Assembly (NCBI GenBank): GCA_964445195.1
Contig: CAYUKA010000006.1
Span: 1 to 64,000, forward strand
Direction of reading: 5' to 3'
From: UM-FILTER-47-13 sp964445195
GTDB taxonomy: Bacteria > Pseudomonadota > Alphaproteobacteria > Micavibrionales > Micavibrionaceae
DNA: 64,000 nucleotides
In this document: in pieces, positions 26,310 through 35,135 of the stretch
Numbering within the stretch: position 1 is the stretch's first letter
Layout: each line of letters opens with the position of its first letter
Position numbers and translations under genes: made by a program
The notes under the pieces: model-generated
Databases searched by the model: none
What the model was told of the DNA's origin: nothing
The model's input: only the letters and a program-made list of their open reading frames with translations

Positions 26310-29300
26310 ATGATCATAAACCACCGTACGGCCTGGTTACCGGCCGTCCTTTTGATTATTGGCGTTTTCAGTCTTGCCGCACCGCCGGCACAGGCAGGCG
26401 CTCTGCCGCCCTGTCCGGCCGGGCCGGCTGTAATTTTTTCTGATTGCCTGCAGGAAAGCGACACAACCGGCAATCTGGAAATAGACGCCGGCGAAGTGGT
26501 CACTTTTTCAGCCGGCAGCCTGGCCGCACCGCTGATCATCGGTCACACGCTGAACGGCCAGGGGGCGATCAGCAAGGGGAGCATCGCCACGGCCGGCAAT
26601 GGCGGCATCTTTCATCAGACAGCCGATATTGGTAACAGCAGCCCGCTGACCGACATGGATCTCAATGCCGGCGATATCTGGTATCTTTCGAACAATGCCA
26701 ATATCATCCTTGACCCGCTCGCGACAATCGATCTTGACAGCAGTATCCTCGGTATCGGCCCTGATAGCGCCCTGTCGCTGATTTCTGCCGGTATCCGCGG
26801 CAGTGACAACAGTGATATACTGGATTTCCTCAGCGGCGGCGAGTCGCTCGGCACCACCGGCACGATCGGCTATGCCAGCGTTACGGTCAATCTGCGCGGC
26901 GGCGATGACCGCTTTATCTACTACCAGTCTGTCGCGGTTAACAATATCGCTGCAGGCGCCATCCAGATGGGTGCCGGCAATGACGTCATGGGCCTGCTGG
27001 GCGGCTCTGTCGGCTCTGTCTTTAATGGCAATTTTATCGGCGGTGACGGCAACGATATCCTCGCCTTTTTCAGCGGCAGCAGCGCGATATTCGGCAGTTC
27101 GGCCAGCATTTTTAATTTTGGCAATGGCGACGATACGCTCGACTTCGACAGCTATGACGGCACGGCAAACGGTACGGTCATCGCGGATCTGTTCTTTCTC
27201 GGCACCGGCAATGATACGATTGAACTGGTCGAAAACGCGACCATTGAGGTCGGTACGCAGTTCGATGCCGGCAGCGGTGATGACCTGATCCGCTTTGAAA
27301 GCAGCGGTTATCTCGCTGCGCTTGGCGTCAACCTGACAATGGGCGACGGCAACGATATATTGCGGTTTGACAGTGTCGCCTTTTCTTCAGGCGTCAGCGG
27401 CCTTAACCTTGGCGGCGGCAGCCTGGACATGGGCAACGGCGATGACGAGATTATTTTCACCAGTGACACGATCGGGCTTTTTACCGACGGCACGGTTAGT
27501 CTGGGTGCCGGGAACGACCGGATCGCCTTTTTTTCCTCCTTCGGTACGCTGACCTTTGACAGCAGCCTGAACTTCGTCAATATCGACGGCGGCGCCGATA
27601 CCGATATCATTGCCTTTGGCAGCAGCGCCAATGTCATCTTCGGCAGCGCCACCGGCGCGGCCGGCATCGCTAACGTTGAAACCCTCGATTTCGGCAGCGG
27701 GACGCTGCGCTATGTCGGTACAATTGACAGCGCGGCCACCCTGATCAATTTCACTTCGGCCGAATTCTGGGAGGCCGGCACGGCAATTGCCGCAACGCTC
27801 AACGGTGACGGTGACGATACCACCCTGCTGTTCGCTTCCGGCGCCGCTTTTTCCGGTACGGCCAATCTCGGCGCCGAGAACGATGCGGTCACCTTCAATA
27901 CCGGTGCGCTGCTGGCCGCCGGCGGCACGATCAACCTGCAAAGCGGCAATGATATGTTCAGCGCCGGCGGCGGCACAACCATCGCCGGCACGGTCGATGG
28001 CGGCGGCGATGGTAACGATGCGCTCACCTTCCTGTCCGGCCTGACCACGGTCAGCGGTGATATTCTCGGCTTTGCGTCCGGCCAGCTCCAGGCCGGCGCC
28101 ACCGTGCATATCCGCGATAATGGCAGCGTCCGGACAGCCCTGTCAGGGACCGGCACGGTCCGTTTCGGTTCGGGCGGCTCGGCGGCCGACACCTACGACC
28201 TGTCCGGCACTCTGGATGGCGTGACACTTGAAGTTGCCGGCGATACGCTGGACACGAACGGCTTCGCCCTCGGCCAGACCACGGCACTCGGCGGGCTGTC
28301 GATTGCCGACGGCGCGTCGTTGTTCATGAATGACAGTATAGATGCCGGCGGCGGCGTTTTATCCGTCGACGGGACGCTGCGTCTTGCCCCCGGCACACGG
28401 CTGACGGCAAACGGCTATGATAACACCGCCGGTGGCGACTTCGTTTTCCAGCTTGATTATGACGGCATGAATACCAATGCCGGGTTCATCGATTTCGGGG
28501 CCGGTGCGGTTACGTTCAATTCCTCTGACAGCTTTTCGTTTGTCCTTGCCCCCGGCACGAACCCGCTCGTATCCGACATCATTCTGATCGCCAGCGCGGG
28601 CGGCGCCATCAGCGTGCCGGCCAACACCAGCGGCAGCACCATCCTGTATGACTTCATCCTTGGCAATGCCGGCGCAAACGAGCTGCAACTGGAAATTCAA
28701 AGCACCAACACGATTGCCGGCCTGACCGGCGGCGACGAGAATAACGAAACACTGGCCACTGTGCTGCTCGAGGACCTCCTCAATTCAACCGACAGCGGCA
28801 TTAACGATCTGCAGGCCGCCCTATTCGGCGCCGCGGATGAAGCGGCATTTAACACCATACTGGAAGAGACGCGGCCGATCGTTCATGGCGGCGAGGTTGC
28901 AGGCATTCGCACGATGAACCGCCAGACCTTCGGCCTGATCAACCAGCGTCTGGCCCTGCTGCGGAACGACACCAGCGGCCAGACCGGAATCAACACCGGC
29001 AACCTTGCCGAGGAACTGGAAGTCTGGTGGCAGTTTTACGGCGTCGCCGCCAACCAGGATGCGCGCGATAATGTTAGCGGCTTTGAATCGGCCACGTTCG
29101 GCCTGGCGACCGGCGTGGACAAGGAGCTGTTTGACGACGCCTTTTTCGGACTGAGCTTTAGCTGGGGCGATACGACAATCGATTCTGACGGCGCGGGCGA
29201 CTCCGATATTAATGTCGATAGCTACCAGCTCAGCCTGTATGGCGATTACGATTTCGGCCGTGCCTATGCCAACATGATGGCGTCTTATACCTATAACGAT

Positions 29301-29834
29301 ATCAGCACCGCGAAGGAATCAGTCGCCGGACGGCGCACCGGGCAATATCACGCCAATCATTTCGCGCTGCGCGGCGAACTCGGCTACACGTTCATGGCCG
29401 GCAAAACCCGCCTGATCCCCAAGCTGATCGGCCAGTACCATTATTTCAGCCCTGAATCCTATACCGAGGACGGGCCGGGCGCACAGATTATCACCGGCGA
29501 CAGCCTGAAAATTTTTGAAGTCGGCGGCGGGCTGGACCTGCAATGGTTGCTCGGCAACGATGATCACGGTTATTTCGTGCCCAAAATGAGCCTGGGCTAC
29601 CGCTATGACCTCGCCGACGAACCGGTGCTGGCGACAACGCAATTCGCCGCCGGTGGCCCGGTATTCGAAATAGAAGGCTTCGATCCGGCCGAACAGACAT
29701 TTGATCTTGGCCTCGGCCTGACCTATTTCAGCCGCGAGTCATGGGAACTGCTGTTCAATTACGATTTCGAATATAAAGCGGACTATATGTCTCATGCCGG
29801 TATGGTCCGCGCCGCTTATAAATTCGTACCGTAA
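26310..29834 (+). CDS. Autotransporter (type Va) with calcium-repeat-like passenger
   Basis: 1174 residues. Residues 1-30 are a Sec signal peptide ending APPAQAGA. The passenger (about 31-890) is a repetitive beta-solenoid with many GNGDDxLxF / GAGNDxIxF units, reminiscent of RTX repeats but in a Sec-exported protein. From about residue 895 (EELEVWWQFYGVAANQDA...) to the end is an autotransporter beta-barrel, with alternating aromatic strands and the C-terminal AGMVRAAYKFVP. It ends in Pro after V rather than the usual terminal Phe. No protease motif is seen in the passenger, so adhesion is the likely role. It follows pepN but probably has its own promoter. Confidence 0.9.
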   Translation: MIINHRTAWLPAVLLIIGVFSLAAPPAQAGALPPCPAGPAVIFSDCLQESDTTGNLEIDAGEVVTFSAGSLAAPLIIGHTLNGQGAISKGSIATAGNGGIFHQTADIGNSSPLTDMDLNAGDIWYLSNNANIILDPLATIDLDSSILGIGPDSALSLISAGIRGSDNSDILDFLSGGESLGTTGTIGYASVTVNLRGGDDRFIYYQSVAVNNIAAGAIQMGAGNDVMGLLGGSVGSVFNGNFIGGDGNDILAFFSGSSAIFGSSASIFNFGNGDDTLDFDSYDGTANGTVIADLFFLGTGNDTIELVENATIEVGTQFDAGSGDDLIRFESSGYLAALGVNLTMGDGNDILRFDSVAFSSGVSGLNLGGGSLDMGNGDDEIIFTSDTIGLFTDGTVSLGAGNDRIAFFSSFGTLTFDSSLNFVNIDGGADTDIIAFGSSANVIFGSATGAAGIANVETLDFGSGTLRYVGTIDSAATLINFTSAEFWEAGTAIAATLNGDGDDTTLLFASGAAFSGTANLGAENDAVTFNTGALLAAGGTINLQSGNDMFSAGGGTTIAGTVDGGGDGNDALTFLSGLTTVSGDILGFASGQLQAGATVHIRDNGSVRTALSGTGTVRFGSGGSAADTYDLSGTLDGVTLEVAGDTLDTNGFALGQTTALGGLSIADGASLFMNDSIDAGGGVLSVDGTLRLAPGTRLTANGYDNTAGGDFVFQLDYDGMNTNAGFIDFGAGAVTFNSSDSFSFVLAPGTNPLVSDIILIASAGGAISVPANTSGSTILYDFILGNAGANELQLEIQSTNTIAGLTGGDENNETLATVLLEDLLNSTDSGINDLQAALFGAADEAAFNTILEETRPIVHGGEVAGIRTMNRQTFGLINQRLALLRNDTSGQTGINTGNLAEELEVWWQFYGVAANQDARDNVSGFESATFGLATGVDKELFDDAFFGLSFSWGDTTIDSDGAGDSDINVDSYQLSLYGDYDFGRAYANMMASYTYNDISTAKESVAGRRTGQYHANHFALRGELGYTFMAGKTRLIPKLIGQYHYFSPESYTEDGPGAQIITGDSLKIFEVGGGLDLQWLLGNDDHGYFVPKMSLGYRYDLADEPVLATTQFAAGGPVFEIEGFDPAEQTFDLGLGLTYFSRESWELLFNYDFEYKADYMSHAGMVRAAYKFVP

Positions 29835-29877
29835 CAGGCTTCCCCTTTACCGCAAAATCGGTTAAAAACAAGCCGTT

Positions 29878-30831
29878 ATGAGCAAGCCTGCCGCCGCACC
29901 TGTAAACAACGCGGAGCCGTCTCCCCTGCGGCCCGGCTACGCCATGGTGGCCGGCATAGCCTCGATCACGGTGGTCACGATCCTGATCGTTATTAAAACC
30001 GCTGCCTACTGGCACAGCGGCTCGGTCAGTGTGCTGGCTTCGCTGGTCGACTCGCTGATGGATGCCGCCGTCTCCTTCATCAACTTTATGGCCATCCGCT
30101 ATTCCCTGAAACCCGCCGATCACGATCACCGTTACGGCCACGGCAAGATCGAGGGGCTGGCCGCGCTGTTCCAGGCGGCCTTTATCGCCGGGGCCGGCGT
30201 CTTCCTGCTGTTTGAAGCATTACGCCGCGTGACCCGGCCGGAGGTCGTGGCACCCGACATGCTGGTCATCGGCGTCATGGTCACTTCGGTCGTCCTGTCG
30301 CTGGTCCTGGTGCTGATCCAGAAATTCACGCTGAAATACGCGCCGTCGCTGGCGGTAGAGGCCGACCAGGCCCATTATTCCGGCGATATCGCGATTAACC
30401 TTGGCGTCATAGCCGTGCTCGGCGCCCTTTATTATGGCGGGCCGGTCTGGCTCGATCCGCTGTTCGCGGTCGCCGTGGTGCTGTATCTCGGCTTCATCGC
30501 CCGGCAAATCGCGCTCAAAGGCGTTGATATGCTGCTCGACCGCGAGTTACAGGATGACAGCCGTGAGAAGATCCTCGATATCATTTACCGTCACCCGGCG
30601 GTGCGCGGCGTCCACGATCTGCGGACCCGCAAATCGGGCATGGAAATCTATGTCGCATTCGATCTGGAGCTTGATCCCGACAAGAGCCTGCGCGAAGCGC
30701 ACGCCGTCGCCAACGAGATTGAACTGCAGATACTCGCTGTCCTGCCCAACGCCCAGATTATGATCCATAAAGACCCGGCCGGCGTACCGCATACTGACAG
30801 CCGCCATCCGCGCTCCGGGGTGCATGACTGA
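29878..30831 (+). CDS. Cation diffusion facilitator (FieF-like metal efflux)
   Basis: Inner-membrane Zn2+/Fe2+/H+ exchanger of the CDF family. The metal-site motifs are SLVDSLMDAAVSFIN in TM2, DHDHRYGHGKIEGLAAL after TM2, and QAHYSGDIAINLG in TM5. A cytoplasmic C-terminal domain with VRGVHDLRTRKSG and a His near the end (MIHKDP) follows. 317 residues, as in FieF. It begins 43 bp after the autotransporter gene with only a weak ribosome site. It ends one base before the stop of the convergent periplasmic protein gene. Confidence 0.92.
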   Translation: MSKPAAAPVNNAEPSPLRPGYAMVAGIASITVVTILIVIKTAAYWHSGSVSVLASLVDSLMDAAVSFINFMAIRYSLKPADHDHRYGHGKIEGLAALFQAAFIAGAGVFLLFEALRRVTRPEVVAPDMLVIGVMVTSVVLSLVLVLIQKFTLKYAPSLAVEADQAHYSGDIAINLGVIAVLGALYYGGPVWLDPLFAVAVVLYLGFIARQIALKGVDMLLDRELQDDSREKILDIIYRHPAVRGVHDLRTRKSGMEIYVAFDLELDPDKSLREAHAVANEIELQILAVLPNAQIMIHKDPAGVPHTDSRHPRSGVHD

Positions 30832-31599
30832 TTACGGTGCAGGCGCCGCAGCACCCGGAACCGGCGCATCTGATGCCTCCGGTTCATAACCGCCCTCGAT
30901 CAGGCGGTCCTGCGCATCCTCCGGCAGAGTATCAAAGAACCGCGCCTGCAAGGCTGGGCTCATCGCCGGGAAAACCTCTTCCTGGATATCCGGCGGCAGG
31001 GTCGGGAACATCATCTGTTGCAGCTCCGGCGGATTAGTCAGGAACATATCCTGTATGCTCATGATCTGACAGCCCTGTCCCGGCGGGGCATCGTAAACGG
31101 CTGTCATAACCGTCAGAGTCACACCCGTTACCGCCTCGAAATCATTGGCCATCTGCGTAAAATGATAATCACGCGCCTGCGCCCTCGTGCTCAGCGGCGA
31201 GGCCGGATCTTCCGGTGCCGGTTCAGTAAACGTTTTATCCCGTGCACTTTCATATGCCTCAATTGCCGGGACAAGATCAAGGCTGATCCGACCATCCGGA
31301 CCGGCCAAAGACTGCAGATCAGCCAAGCTGAATGCCACTTCGGTTTTGACCTCCTTACCGCCATCGGCGGAGCAGAGCGAAAATGAATCTGCAAGGCCCG
31401 GATGCCCGATAAAAACCAGCGTTTCGTCTTCGGGAGTCGCCGTATCACTGGTGCTGGCGAACACTTCGGCGCCCGCCGGCACAGTGCCGCGGAGACTCTC
31501 TAACAACTCATCCGTCGTGGCGACTTCCTGCGCTTGCGCAGTTTGTCCGGCGGCCAGCGCCGCAACCAAAGCCGTTACAGCCAAGAGGCTTTTATTCAT
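30832..31599 (-). CDS. Hypothetical periplasmic protein
   Basis: 255 residues with a clear Sec signal peptide (LLAVTALVAALAAGQTAQAQ). The mature part is acidic. It has two cysteines (FSLCSADGG, GQGCQIMS) that could form a disulfide, and a proline-rich helical region (MFPTLPPDIQEEVFPAMSP). The tail is low-complexity Pro/Ala. No family recognised. Convergent with the CDF gene and divergent from glk, across a 78-bp promoter region. Confidence 0.75.
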   Translation of the reverse strand: MNKSLLAVTALVAALAAGQTAQAQEVATTDELLESLRGTVPAGAEVFASTSDTATPEDETLVFIGHPGLADSFSLCSADGGKEVKTEVAFSLADLQSLAGPDGRISLDLVPAIEAYESARDKTFTEPAPEDPASPLSTRAQARDYHFTQMANDFEAVTGVTLTVMTAVYDAPPGQGCQIMSIQDMFLTNPPELQQMMFPTLPPDIQEEVFPAMSPALQARFFDTLPEDAQDRLIEGGYEPEASDAPVPGAAAPAP

Positions 31600-31677
31600 G
31601 ACTCATCTCCCTTACTGTCAATATAATTACGAAATCACTGTCCTTTTTATAGACATAAGGGCGGGAGTCAATACTTT

Positions 31678-32622
31678 ATGGCAAAAACAATCCTGACTGA
31701 TATTGGCGGCACGCATATCCGGCTGGCGGTGATGGGACCTGACGGCCCGGCGGAATGCGCCAGGTACCCGGTCACGGACTTCCCGGATCTCGTCAGCGCC
31801 CTGTCAGCCTATAGCCCCGGCAAAACCGGGCGGCTCTATATCGCCACCGCCGCCTGGCCGCATGATGACGGCAACTGGCGTTTCGCCCGCCCCGGCCGCT
31901 GGGTGATTGCCCCGGACGCACTGGCGGCAGCGGGCTGGGATCTTGCCTATATCGGCAATGACTTCGCCGCTTCGGCACTGGGTGCCGTCACGCAGGACCA
32001 GGATGCTCTACATACGATCCGACCTGCCGCAGAAGCGCAGACACTCCGGGAACGCTGCGCCGTCCTCGGCGCCGGAACCGGGCTGGGGCTGGCCTACGTG
32101 CAGAACGGCACGGTGCATGAGACTTATGGCGGCCATATGGATATCCCGCAGCGCACCGAAGAACAGCACATGATAATCCGGCTGGTCCGCCGCCTCAAAG
32201 ACAATGACCGCCCGGTATGCGCCGAGGATGCCATCAGCGGCCCCGGCCTCATGCTGCTCTATCGCGCCGCCTGCCTTATGCATGGCACACAGGCCGTATG
32301 CGAAACACCGGACGGCATGTTTGACACCCCCGGCGATCCCGCCGCAGCGCAGGCCCTACGGCTGTTCCATGAGTTGCTCGGCCTGTTCGCGCACAACGCC
32401 GTGCTTTACGGCCACGCGTTCGGCAGCCTGTATATTGACGGCGGGATTGCCCACAAACTGGCCGCGGCCGGTCTTTTTGACACGTCGGCCTTCCTTGCCG
32501 CCTTTACCGGGGATCCCTTACCCCTGGTGAAAGACCGGCTGGGCACTGTGCCGGTCTATATTGTCACCGACCCGTATATCGCGCTGCGCGGACTGGCGCG
32601 AAAGGCTGAACATGGCGCATAA
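31678..32622 (+). CDS. glk: Glucokinase (ROK-independent Glk family)
   Basis: Phosphorylates glucose to glucose-6-phosphate. Family motifs: TDIGGTHIRLAVM for the ATP phosphate site, IGNDFAASALG with the catalytic Asp, LGAGTGLGLAYV, GGHMDIPQRTEEQ, EDAISGPGLMLLYRA, and YIDGGIAHKL. 314 residues, typical of E. coli-type Glk. It overlaps the next gene by 11 bp. Confidence 0.92.
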   Translation: MAKTILTDIGGTHIRLAVMGPDGPAECARYPVTDFPDLVSALSAYSPGKTGRLYIATAAWPHDDGNWRFARPGRWVIAPDALAAAGWDLAYIGNDFAASALGAVTQDQDALHTIRPAAEAQTLRERCAVLGAGTGLGLAYVQNGTVHETYGGHMDIPQRTEEQHMIIRLVRRLKDNDRPVCAEDAISGPGLMLLYRAACLMHGTQAVCETPDGMFDTPGDPAAAQALRLFHELLGLFAHNAVLYGHAFGSLYIDGGIAHKLAAAGLFDTSAFLAAFTGDPLPLVKDRLGTVPVYIVTDPYIALRGLARKAEHGA

Positions 32623-33373
32623 GGCTTACCTGACCATTGATGACTCTCCTTCACCGGATACGGATGCGCTGGTCGATTTCCTGAGCCGTCACGATATTAC
32701 GGCGCTGCTGTTTTGCCGTGGCGGCCTGTTGGAGGAACACCCGGCCCCGGTCGTGCGGGCGATTGAACACGGCCTGATCATCGGCAACCATAATTTCTCG
32801 CACCGCCCGGCCGGCGATCTCGGCGTTGCGCAAACGATCGCCGAAATCGAACAGACCGAAACGCTGATCGACGCCGCTTACCGGCAAGCCGGCAAATCGC
32901 GGCCGGGCCGTTATTTCCGCTTCCCTTATATCGACCGCGGCAACGGTGACCGGCTGGAGCGGCGCTTCGGCGAAATCACCGCCGCGCCGGACAAGGCCCT
33001 GCCCGCAGATGAGAACGTGCAGGCGTTGCAGGATTACCTGCAGCGCGAAGGCTTCACCCAGCCGTTTGCCGGTGTTACCCACCCGCTCTATCAGAATGCG
33101 GACATTGCCGCCGCCGCTGACTGCCTGTTCACCTATTCGGCGTGTGACTGGATGCTGACTGAGCGTCACCACGGACAGTGGAACTACCGCACGATCGGCG
33201 ACCTGACACGCAAAATCGACGACGACCCGCATCTATGCCGCGAAACGGGACCGCAAATCGCCCTGTTCCATGATCAGGGCGGACTTCTGCAGGTTGTTGT
33301 TGCATTAATCCGCCATATGACCGATAAAGGCTTTTCGTTCCTGCCATTTACGGGAAACAGCGCGGAGGAGTAA
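32612..33373 (+). CDS. Polysaccharide deacetylase (NodB-type)
   Basis: Carbohydrate esterase family 4-like protein. TIDDSPS gives the Asp-Asp pair, NHNFSHRP the metal-binding His pair spaced HxxxH, and YFRFPYID the third motif. About 253 residues from the ATG at 32612, which overlaps the glk stop. The frame is open back to 32561 but inside glk. No signal peptide, so a cytoplasmic or unusual location. Substrate unknown. It sits between glk and the DUF62-like gene in an apparent operon. Confidence 0.82.
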   Translation: MAHKAYLTIDDSPSPDTDALVDFLSRHDITALLFCRGGLLEEHPAPVVRAIEHGLIIGNHNFSHRPAGDLGVAQTIAEIEQTETLIDAAYRQAGKSRPGRYFRFPYIDRGNGDRLERRFGEITAAPDKALPADENVQALQDYLQREGFTQPFAGVTHPLYQNADIAAAADCLFTYSACDWMLTERHHGQWNYRTIGDLTRKIDDDPHLCRETGPQIALFHDQGGLLQVVVALIRHMTDKGFSFLPFTGNSAEE

Positions 33374-33379
33374 ACAGGC

Positions 33380-34399
33380 GTGAAAAATTATCATAATTAC
33401 TATCTTGTCGTGATTGCCGATTATAATGACGATGACGCACACGGTATCGTACATGATAACCTTTATTACTGGTTCACCGAGCAGGATCTCGGCATCCTCG
33501 ATTACGACCGGGTTGATGTCCGCCCGTTCAACACCGCCCAGACCGGCTATATGCTGGCGCGGCGAGCGCTAAACCCGCTCTCGCCCTCGGGCCGGCAGGT
33601 CTTTTTCGTCAATACCGCCCCGCGCATGGACGATACCCAAAAGCGCCGCACCAACGAAGGCGAGGGCTTCGTTATGGCCAAACTGAATAACGGCAAGAAG
33701 ATCTTTGCCGTCAATAGCGGGTACAGCCTGTCATATGTCAAACCGGCAATTGAAAAGCTTTACAAGCTGAATGTGCCGGACAATGTCACCGATATGCCGA
33801 TCCTGATCGAGGCGCTGCAAAGCAGCAGCAATATCGGCGCCGGGCAGTTCCGCTCCGGCTATGTTTACCCGATCGTGACCGCGAAGGTCCTGTCCGGGGC
33901 GAACGAGGGCTTAAGCCCGCAATTCGACTCGTTGATCGGCGAAGAACTGGACACCAGTGTCATCCCGGATGTTCCCGATAATATCGTCGTTTTCCGCGAT
34001 GGGTACACCAACCTTAAAACCTCGATCCGGCCGGACGAACTGAAAGACCACTTTAACAGCTTTGCCGTCATCGAATGCCAGGGTGTCGAGATCATCGCCC
34101 ATATCGCCGACGGCATGTTCAATATCCCGCTGCATCATTTCAGCCTGGCGCCGGGCAGCACGATCCTTGATTACGGGCACGGCAGCGGCGATACCCGCCA
34201 GTTTGTCGAAGTGGCGCTGCGCGGTGGTCACGCCGCCAAGGCTTTCGCGCGCCAGATCAGCAACGGCGAGCGCTTTTACCCGGTCGAAGGCGATCCGATT
34301 TCATGGCGTCCGGCCACCGATGAGGATTTTGAGCGGCTCGGTTACGGCAAGGATGGCACGCCGCCGGCGTCAGTGCTGGAATCAGCACTGAAGATCTAG
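33380..34399 (+). CDS. SAM hydrolase-like protein (DUF62/adenosyl-chloride synthase fold), tentative
   Basis: 339 residues from a GTG with ggaggag upstream, 6 bp after the deacetylase gene. The N-terminus (VVIADYNDDD), VFFVNTAPRMDD.., KIFAVNSGYSLSYVKPAI and VVFRDGYTNLKTSI correspond in order and spacing to the N- and C-terminal halves of SAM hydroxide adenosyltransferases (TDFG..D, VVDPGVG, GPDNG, YIDRFGNLITNI). The exact catalytic motifs differ, so activity is uncertain. The assignment is by pattern resemblance only. It could be an unrelated alpha/beta protein. Confidence 0.6.
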   Translation: MKNYHNYYLVVIADYNDDDAHGIVHDNLYYWFTEQDLGILDYDRVDVRPFNTAQTGYMLARRALNPLSPSGRQVFFVNTAPRMDDTQKRRTNEGEGFVMAKLNNGKKIFAVNSGYSLSYVKPAIEKLYKLNVPDNVTDMPILIEALQSSSNIGAGQFRSGYVYPIVTAKVLSGANEGLSPQFDSLIGEELDTSVIPDVPDNIVVFRDGYTNLKTSIRPDELKDHFNSFAVIECQGVEIIAHIADGMFNIPLHHFSLAPGSTILDYGHGSGDTRQFVEVALRGGHAAKAFARQISNGERFYPVEGDPISWRPATDEDFERLGYGKDGTPPASVLESALKI

Positions 34400-34480
34400 G
34401 CCTGCGTGAGAAGAGCGTAAGGCGCACCGCTTGAAAAAGCGCCGCCGATCATGTAAATCATGGTATTATTCAAACAGGAT

Positions 34481-34554
34481 GCGGGTGTAGCTTAGTGGTA
34501 AAGCTCCAGCCTTCCAAGCTGGCTACGAGGGTTCGATTCCCTTCACCCGCTCCA
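34481..34554 (+). tRNA. tRNA-Gly(TCC)
   Basis: The 5' acceptor strand gcgggtg pairs with cacccgc, followed by discriminator T and an encoded CCA. The D-arm is gcttagtggtaaagc, the anticodon loop cttccaa within ccagc/gctgg gives TCC, and the T-arm contains ggttcgattcc. The 81 bp before and about 114 bp after it contain no gene that I can support. Confidence 0.97.
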
Positions 34555-34668
34555 CATTGCCTCTCCGCGTCGCTCCGCACGACAGAGTCTGAACATCCGG
34601 CCGCTGGCAGATGCCAATATAATCGCGGAATGAGCCGTATCGCGCTGGTTGCGCACTAACCAAAAGCT

Positions 34669-35118
34669 TTAAGAGGTACGGCAACTGCGGCAGACACCGT
34701 GCAACTCGGCGCTCCAGTGCGCAAGATGAAAGCCGCTGGCGCTGACCTTCTTTTCAAGATCGGCCGGGACATGGCATAGATGCACTTCCTCGACCCGGCC
34801 GCACAAATCGCACACCGTGAATTGCGAGCCCTGATGGGCATGCCCGGCATGGCAGGTCACGAAAGCATTCAGGCTTTCAATCCTGTGAATAAAGGCATGT
34901 TGCTGCAAAAATTCCAGCGCGCGGTAAACCGTGGTCGGCTTCGGGTTATCATAGCTCTTGCCCAGTTCGGCCAGGATATCATAAGCGCCGATCGGCCGGG
35001 CCGCAGTGGCAATAATCTCCAGCACTTTCTGGCGCTGCGCCGTAAAGCGCAAGCCTTCCTGCCGGCAATAAGCGGCGGCATGATCGATAATCCCTTTGAT
35101 TTCGCGGGCGGTCCTCAT
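34669..35118 (-). CDS. zur: Zinc uptake regulator Zur (Fur family)
   Basis: Zinc-responsive repressor. It matches Zur better than Fur: AAAYCRQEGLRFTAQRQKVLEII, PIGAYDILAELG, PKPTTVYRALEFLQQHAFIHRIESLNAFVTCH, then the metal-rich HAGHAHQGSQFTVCDLCGRVEEV and C-terminal GVCRSC. The two CxxC pairs bind structural zinc. 149 residues. Last gene of a three-gene minus-strand operon (decarboxylase, PLP synthase-rhodanese, zur), 17 bp after the synthase. A Zur-box-like site precedes the operon, suggesting autoregulation. Confidence 0.93.
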   Translation of the reverse strand: MRTAREIKGIIDHAAAYCRQEGLRFTAQRQKVLEIIATAARPIGAYDILAELGKSYDNPKPTTVYRALEFLQQHAFIHRIESLNAFVTCHAGHAHQGSQFTVCDLCGRVEEVHLCHVPADLEKKVSASGFHLAHWSAELHGVCRSCRTS

Positions 35119-35135
35119 CTTATCAGCTTACCACA

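Noticed and set aside
34400..34668. Additional RNA genes or attachment site beside tRNA-Gly
   Set aside because: No repeat of the tRNA 3' end, integrase or second cloverleaf is seen in the flanks.
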